From the NCBI GenBank assembly GCA_965263325.1, contig CBDHGY010000002.1, forward strand, positions 2,666,001-2,730,000: 64,000 nt of DNA, in the 5' to 3' direction. Origin of the DNA: CBDHGY01 sp965263325 (lineage in GTDB: Bacteria > Pseudomonadota > Alphaproteobacteria > Caulobacterales > Hyphomonadaceae). The position numbers were made by a program, and so were the translations under genes. Below, one piece after another: positions 59,750 to 64,000 of the stretch; position 1 is the stretch's first letter; each line of letters starts with the position of its first letter. The notes below the pieces were generated by a model. It was not told the origin of the DNA. It did not search any database and saw only the letters and a program-made list of their open reading frames with translations.

Positions 59750-60922
59750 CTAAATACGCGTATCCGCGCTTATCGTGCGGGCGATGAAACCGCCTCCAAG
59801 TACGCGGGTGCCGCCGCTGGCGTCATAGAGGACGCAGGCTTGCCCGCGGGCGACGCCTTCTTCTGGATCGTCGAACAACACGGCCGGTTCGCCGTCAATC
59901 CAGCCGAGTTTGGCCGGAACTGGCGGACGGGTGGAGCGCACACGCGCGAGCGCTTGCGCGCCAGCGTCGCATGCCGCTTCCAGCGTACCATCGCCGAGCC
60001 AGTTCAATTCTTCCATCGTGAGGCCGGCGGTCAGCAATGCTTCGCGCGGACCAACAATAACCTGGCGTTGCGGCGCATCGATTTTCACCACGTATAGCGG
60101 TTCGCCAACAGCAACGTTGAGGCCGCGGCGTTGGCCGATTGTGTAGTGTATAACGCCCTCATGCTCACCCAGAACGCGGCCGTCGAGATGCACGATCTCA
60201 CCGCCGCGCCCGGAGCCGGGACGTAGTTTTTCGACAACTTTCGCGTATGATCCTTCGGGTACAAAACAGATGTCCTGACTGTCAGGTTTCATTGCGACGG
60301 GCAGATCGAACTTATCGGCAAGCGCCCGGGTTTCTGATTTTGGCAAATGACCAAGCGGAAAGCGCAGATAATCCAGCTGTTCGCGGGTTGTTGCGAAGAG
60401 AAAGTACGATTGGTCCTTACTGGCATCGGCCGCATTGTGGAGCTCAGCGCCATTCGCGCCCATTTCCCGGCGGATATAGTGCCCGGTTGCAAGGCAATCT
60501 GCACCGAGATCCTTCGCTGTCTTTAGCAAGTCGGCGAACTTCACAGTTTGGTTACACCGGATGCAGGGGATCGGTGTCGATCCTGCCAGATACGTATCGG
60601 CAAAATCTTCCATCACTTGCTCACGAAAACGGCTTTCATAATCGAGCACATAATGCGGTATACCAATCTGATCAGCGACATTGCGTGCGTCGTGAATGTC
60701 TTGTCCGGCGCAGCAGGCTCCCTTTTTTTCAACGGCTGCACCGTGATCATATAGCTGTAATGTAATGCCAATGACGTCGTAGCCTTCCGCTTTCAGCATC
60801 GCCGCAACGACCGAGCTGTCAACGCCGCCAGACATGGCAGCCACCACCCGCGTGTCTTCAGGTGCTTTCGCAAATCCAAGAGAATTAAGCGCGTGGCTTG
60901 CCGCGCTTGTTGTCATAGTCAT
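59750..60922 (-). CDS. mnmA: tRNA-specific 2-thiouridylase MnmA
   Basis: Thiolates U34 of Lys, Glu and Gln tRNAs. 390 residues with the PP-loop VVAAMSGGVDSSVVAAML, the first catalytic Cys in TPIPCIRCNQTVKF, LGADCLATGHY, and the second Cys in MKPDSQDICFVPEG. GAGAGGAG precedes the start. Confidence 0.96.
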   Translation of the reverse strand: MTMTTSAASHALNSLGFAKAPEDTRVVAAMSGGVDSSVVAAMLKAEGYDVIGITLQLYDHGAAVEKKGACCAGQDIHDARNVADQIGIPHYVLDYESRFREQVMEDFADTYLAGSTPIPCIRCNQTVKFADLLKTAKDLGADCLATGHYIRREMGANGAELHNAADASKDQSYFLFATTREQLDYLRFPLGHLPKSETRALADKFDLPVAMKPDSQDICFVPEGSYAKVVEKLRPGSGRGGEIVHLDGRVLGEHEGVIHYTIGQRRGLNVAVGEPLYVVKIDAPQRQVIVGPREALLTAGLTMEELNWLGDGTLEAACDAGAQALARVRSTRPPVPAKLGWIDGEPAVLFDDPEEGVARGQACVLYDASGGTRVLGGGFIARTISADTRI

Positions 60923-61072
60923 TTCATACTCCTCTCGGGTTCAAGGCCCGAGGCAGTTTCGTCAATTTATTCACATAATGCCGAAGTCGAAAAAAGTCAT
61001 GTGCTCATGCAATTGACGCGTAGGAATTATAACGCTTAGCTAATGAAAGGGAGATTAGGAAAGGGGAAGTCC

Positions 61073-62857
61073 ATGAAATTTTTGGGAGCAATGCTCTGCG
61101 CTCTGGCGATCCCATTAGGTGCGCTGGCGATTGGAACGATCGACGTATGGTGGGTTGGTGGTCAATTTGCGCCAGATGCCTTGATCCCGGTGGTTCAAGA
61201 ATGTGCGGTCGCTGGAACAATGGATTGCAATCGCGGAAATTCTGGTCTTCTCATCAATGGATCACTCCTGGTTGGCCTTCTCGGTGCCAGCATCGTTTTG
61301 TTCGTTGCGATCGCAGCAATAATCACGGGCCGCAGCCGTATCTTACTTGCACGAAGTTTCCCAATCGTCGCGTTTCTGGCGTTGCTCGGAACAGGTGTCG
61401 TTGCGCTTGGCCAGGCATTGCTTCTCGCTGGAGGGGTATATGTTGGCCTGGATTATTTCACGGGCGAGACCAGCGAAGCGATTGTGGCCGTCGTCGGCGT
61501 TACAGCGCTCGGCACTGCGCTGATGGTCATGTTCAGCGCGCTGAGAATGTTTCGAAAAGCTGAGACATCCGTTGTCGGCATTCCCATTCAACCAATCGAT
61601 GCACCGCATCTGACGCGGATCGTCGGTAATATTGCGCGGAAACTGGAGACAAAAGCGCCAGATAATATCGTTTTGGGACTCGATGCTAATTTCTTTGCAA
61701 CATCCGCGAATGTCCGCACGCCGCTTTCAAAGAAACCGCTGAAAGGGAATACGCTTTATCTCTCACTACCGCTCATGCGTATGATGTCTGATGAAGAAAC
61801 GAAATCGATCATTGGTCATGAGATGGGTCATTTCAGCGGGAACGATACGGCTTATTCGCACTACTTTGCGCCCGCTTATACGGGGCTAAGCGAAGCAATT
61901 TCAAAGATGAATGTGAATTGGAACTCGTGGCGAATGCTCTCTTGGCCGGCGAAAATAATGCTGTCTTATATTTTATCTGCCTTCGCTCGTGCAGAGCGCC
62001 GGATTAGCCGAGAGCGAGAATTGAGAGCAGATGAAATAGGTGCCTCCGTGAGTTCTGTTGAAGCTTCGACCCGCGCATTGCTGAAAACGTCAGCGCTCGC
62101 TGCGATATGGGACGCGGAGTTTGGCGAAATGATCGAACGTGTTCGGCGCGGCCGGTTTTCCCGCAACTTGTCAAAGAACTTCGTTGCACGAACACGCTAC
62201 GATATCGATCTTGATAAACTGGCCGGGCTTGCGGCGCTCAGTCTCGACAGCCAAATCGCGCACCCGACAGATACGCATCCGCTCACCCGCGATCGGATCA
62301 GCTCGCTTGGTGCAGATCCTGAGCCACACCTCGAAATAAATGCGTTCAAGAAGAGCCTGTTTCCAGAAAAAACAATCGTTTCTTCGGCGGACAGTTTTGA
62401 GCGGATCGAGGAGCAAGTAACGGATATGTATCAGCAGATCATTGCGCACTTCGAAGGCGTTGATCAAAGTGATGAGACACAGCATCACAACGCATTTTCG
62501 AACCTGCTTTCTATGTTTTTGGCCTCGATGGTGCTCGCAGATGGGAAAATCGAAGACAGCGAGATCGATGTCGCTCAGAAAGAAGCGTTCAAGTATGATA
62601 GCGCGTTCGATCCGGTGAGTTTCAAAGAGTATTGCCGTCATCCAGAAGACGTTCCGACCCTTGAGAAATTGATATTCTGGGGCAACAAAATGCTCAATGA
62701 AGGCGGCGCGGAAAGGCTTCGCGAAATTCTAGAGAAAATTGCCGCGGCAGATGGTGAAGTTCATCCTGACGAGCAGGCGATGCTTGATCGTCTGGAACAT
62801 GAACTTGTGGGCGGGGATCCGGACGGCGAGCAGGAACAGCAATCGATGGCGGCGTAA
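61073..62857 (+). CDS. M48-family membrane metalloprotease fused to a TerB-like domain
   Basis: A 594-residue protein from the start at 61073 (MKFLGAMLCALAIPLGAL), behind GGGGAAG. Four hydrophobic segments lie in the first 190 residues. The M48 peptidase domain has the zinc motif KSIIGHEMGHFSGND and a downstream Glu in RERELRADEIGASVSS. The C-terminal 130 residues resemble TerB/DjlA-type acidic helical domains (LADGKIEDSEIDVAQKEAF, AADGEVHPDEQAMLDRLEHEL, two related halves). Likely an HtpX-like membrane-protein quality protease; the fusion partner suggests a sensing role. Confidence 0.85.
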   Translation: MKFLGAMLCALAIPLGALAIGTIDVWWVGGQFAPDALIPVVQECAVAGTMDCNRGNSGLLINGSLLVGLLGASIVLFVAIAAIITGRSRILLARSFPIVAFLALLGTGVVALGQALLLAGGVYVGLDYFTGETSEAIVAVVGVTALGTALMVMFSALRMFRKAETSVVGIPIQPIDAPHLTRIVGNIARKLETKAPDNIVLGLDANFFATSANVRTPLSKKPLKGNTLYLSLPLMRMMSDEETKSIIGHEMGHFSGNDTAYSHYFAPAYTGLSEAISKMNVNWNSWRMLSWPAKIMLSYILSAFARAERRISRERELRADEIGASVSSVEASTRALLKTSALAAIWDAEFGEMIERVRRGRFSRNLSKNFVARTRYDIDLDKLAGLAALSLDSQIAHPTDTHPLTRDRISSLGADPEPHLEINAFKKSLFPEKTIVSSADSFERIEEQVTDMYQQIIAHFEGVDQSDETQHHNAFSNLLSMFLASMVLADGKIEDSEIDVAQKEAFKYDSAFDPVSFKEYCRHPEDVPTLEKLIFWGNKMLNEGGAERLREILEKIAAADGEVHPDEQAMLDRLEHELVGGDPDGEQEQQSMAA

Positions 62858-62881
62858 CCTCTGGCCCGGTCAGTCCAAAAC

Positions 62882-62915
62882 AAAAAAGAGCCGGGCGCAG
62901 CTTGCTGCCCGGCTC
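62882..62915 (-). terminator. Rho-independent terminator, minus strand
   Basis: GAGCCGGGC-N10-GCCCGGCTC followed by TTTTTT on the minus strand; it ends leftward transcripts from the LysR gene or the candidate sRNA. Confidence 0.85.
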
Positions 62916-62980
62916 AAAAGTTGCGACCCCGGGGAGGAGGAAACACCGATCAATGAAGATCGGCAACGCGCGGGGTCAGC
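62882..62980 (-). ncRNA. Candidate small RNA with exposed anti-Shine-Dalgarno stretch
   Basis: On the minus strand: a stem GACCCC/GGGGTC (62972-62977 with 62925-62930) enclosing a perfect hairpin CCGATC-N6-GATCGG (62946-62963) and an unpaired CCTCCTCCCC (62931-62940), followed by a strong terminator. CCUCCUCCC-type loops are known from several alphaproteobacterial sRNAs that block ribosome sites. It could also be the 3' UTR of the LysR gene. No certain promoter was found. Confidence 0.45.
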
Positions 62981-63103
62981 GCGTCTATGAGTGCCATATA
63001 GCGTCGGCGCTTTGTCAGAACACCCCCGAATACATCAATACTCATATGCAAAATTGCATGCTCATGCCCCGATATTTTGCGAAATCGCATGAAACTGTAA
63101 TGT

Positions 63104-64000
63104 TTATTGCTTATTCTGCAGGGCCGCGACTTCGGCGGTCAGGAAGTCTCGGAATGCTGCCACTCGGATCGATGTGCGCAGATCACTCGGATAAATGAAA
63201 TACAACTCGAAACTAGGTCCGGCGAGTTCCGGAAGTACTTTCACCAAACGCGGAAATGTGCTCGCCATGTAGTCTGGAATGTCAGCGATACCCAAACCAG
63301 CATCCACTGCTCGTAGCATAGCAAATACATTATTGACCTTGAAAGACGCTTCACGTGGGCGTTTATCGTCGCGTCCGGCGCGCTGGGCCCAATTCACTTC
63401 GCCTAGCGGCGAATTACCCAAATCGCCATAGGCAATAATCCGGTGATTATCGAGGTCCTGCGGTGTACGGGGCGAGCCAGCCTCTTTCAAATAATCAGGA
63501 GATGCGTATAGGCTGGTCTGGACGCGGGCGAGCCGGCGCTGGATTAGATCAGCTTTTTTAGCGGCCCATAAGCGAATGGAGCATTCCGCTTCCAGCTTTA
63601 AGAGATCGATTTCTGTATCCGTAAGTCGCAGATCGAGTTTGATATCTGGATGACGTTTCGTGAAAGCCCCCAGCCGGGGCACCAACCATGTCGAGCCAAA
63701 TGCGACGGGCGCAGTGACAACGAGTTCGCCTTGCGGTGTTTGCGATTGATCTCGCAGCGCCGACATCGCACTGGCAGCTGCAATAGACATGTCGGAGGTG
63801 GATCGGTGCAGGGTCCGGCCTGCTTCTGTTAGCACTAGCCCGCGGGCATGCCGCTGAAAGAGGGACACGCCCAGCATTTCTTCAAGCGATGCTATTTGGC
63901 GAGATACTGCCGATTGAGAAATACCCAAACGCTCGCCGGCAGCTGTAAGGCTTCCAGCCTCTGCCGCAGCGTGAAAAGACTTCATCTTGTCCCAGTCCAT
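63104..64000 (-). CDS. LysR-family transcriptional regulator
   Basis: A 298-residue regulator whose start codon is the last three bases of the window. N-terminal helix-turn-helix: FHAAAEAGSLTAAGERLGISQSAVSRQIASLEEMLGVSLFQRHARGLVLTEAG. The effector domain has APVAFGSTWLVPRLGAF and AGLGIADIPDYMAS. The MDWDKMKSFHAAAEAGS opening is like LysR proteins found next to trxB in alphaproteobacteria; the neighbour lies outside the window. Confidence 0.92.
   Translation of the reverse strand: MDWDKMKSFHAAAEAGSLTAAGERLGISQSAVSRQIASLEEMLGVSLFQRHARGLVLTEAGRTLHRSTSDMSIAAASAMSALRDQSQTPQGELVVTAPVAFGSTWLVPRLGAFTKRHPDIKLDLRLTDTEIDLLKLEAECSIRLWAAKKADLIQRRLARVQTSLYASPDYLKEAGSPRTPQDLDNHRIIAYGDLGNSPLGEVNWAQRAGRDDKRPREASFKVNNVFAMLRAVDAGLGIADIPDYMASTFPRLVKVLPELAGPSFELYFIYPSDLRTSIRVAAFRDFLTAEVAALQNKQ

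Noticed and set aside
62980..63060. Promoter CTGACA...TATATG for the candidate sRNA
   Set aside because: The spacer is only 12 bases, too short for a sigma-70 promoter.
1..64000. CRISPR arrays, insertion sequences, tRNA and rRNA genes
   Set aside because: No regularly spaced direct repeats, no transposase frame and no tRNA or rRNA signature was recognised by reading; a tRNA scan was not possible.

Overview
The window reads as chromosome of an alphaproteobacterium with the CtrA-type cell-cycle circuit. It encodes a CtrA that looks full-length and its antagonist SciP, a consensus CtrA box, a GTTC-N7-GTTC LexA box of the alphaproteobacterial type, a tandem glycine riboswitch, and many families common in the Hyphomonadaceae/Parvularculaceae/Caulobacterales (SapC, DUF1244, DUF2161, DUF6614-like, OmpA/BON and DdlERISGVGP-type HHH proteins). 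Genus-level placement cannot be made by eye.

Layout. 1-6.6 kb: start of a TonB receptor, a GST-like protein, a solitary m5C DNA methyltransferase, a proline-rich unknown protein and a TlpA-like lipoprotein. 6.9-12.1 kb: a ThDP enzyme, XerD, a DUF2161 nuclease-like protein, a small AT-rich patch with a degenerate alpha/beta-hydrolase, and a methyltransferase. 12.2-20.9 kb: the most unusual part. Between sciP and ctrA sits a stripped-down flagellar rotor set: a 230-residue FliF with no RBM1, RBM2 or beta-collar, FliG with its torque residues kept, a short FliH-like protein, a peptidoglycan-binding OmpA/BON protein, a membrane-anchored repeat protein with a C-terminal HHH domain, FliN, an FlhF with a broken P-loop, and FlhG. 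No rod, hook, filament, stator, FliM or export gene is in the window.

20.9-25.6 kb: glycine cleavage operon gcvT-gcvH-gcvPA-gcvPB behind a tandem glycine riboswitch. 25.7-43.9 kb: secreted or surface and metabolic genes (DUF1223, a two-DTG aspartic protease-like protein, fRMsr, an EEP nuclease, two DUF1330 proteins, a dipeptidyl-peptidase IV-like enzyme, EttA, MDR oxidoreductase, desaturase operon, SapC, DUF885 peptidase-like lipoprotein, RTX protein). 44-51 kb: a remnant of a second RTX gene, two paralogous small proteins, a CtrA-box gene, rpsD, ppk2, a GIN-domain lipoprotein facing a small lipoprotein gene across a perfect inverted repeat, rimO and grxD. 51-64 kb: a PiT-like membrane protein, aroC, pdxH, a likely SOS promoter with a LexA box, a TetR/Rieske oxygenase unit, mnmA, an M48-TerB fusion, a candidate small RNA with an anti-Shine-Dalgarno stretch, and a LysR regulator.

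All functional calls come from reading motifs; no database search was run. Positions of starts were adjusted where an internal start with a better ribosome binding site or signal peptide was visible.
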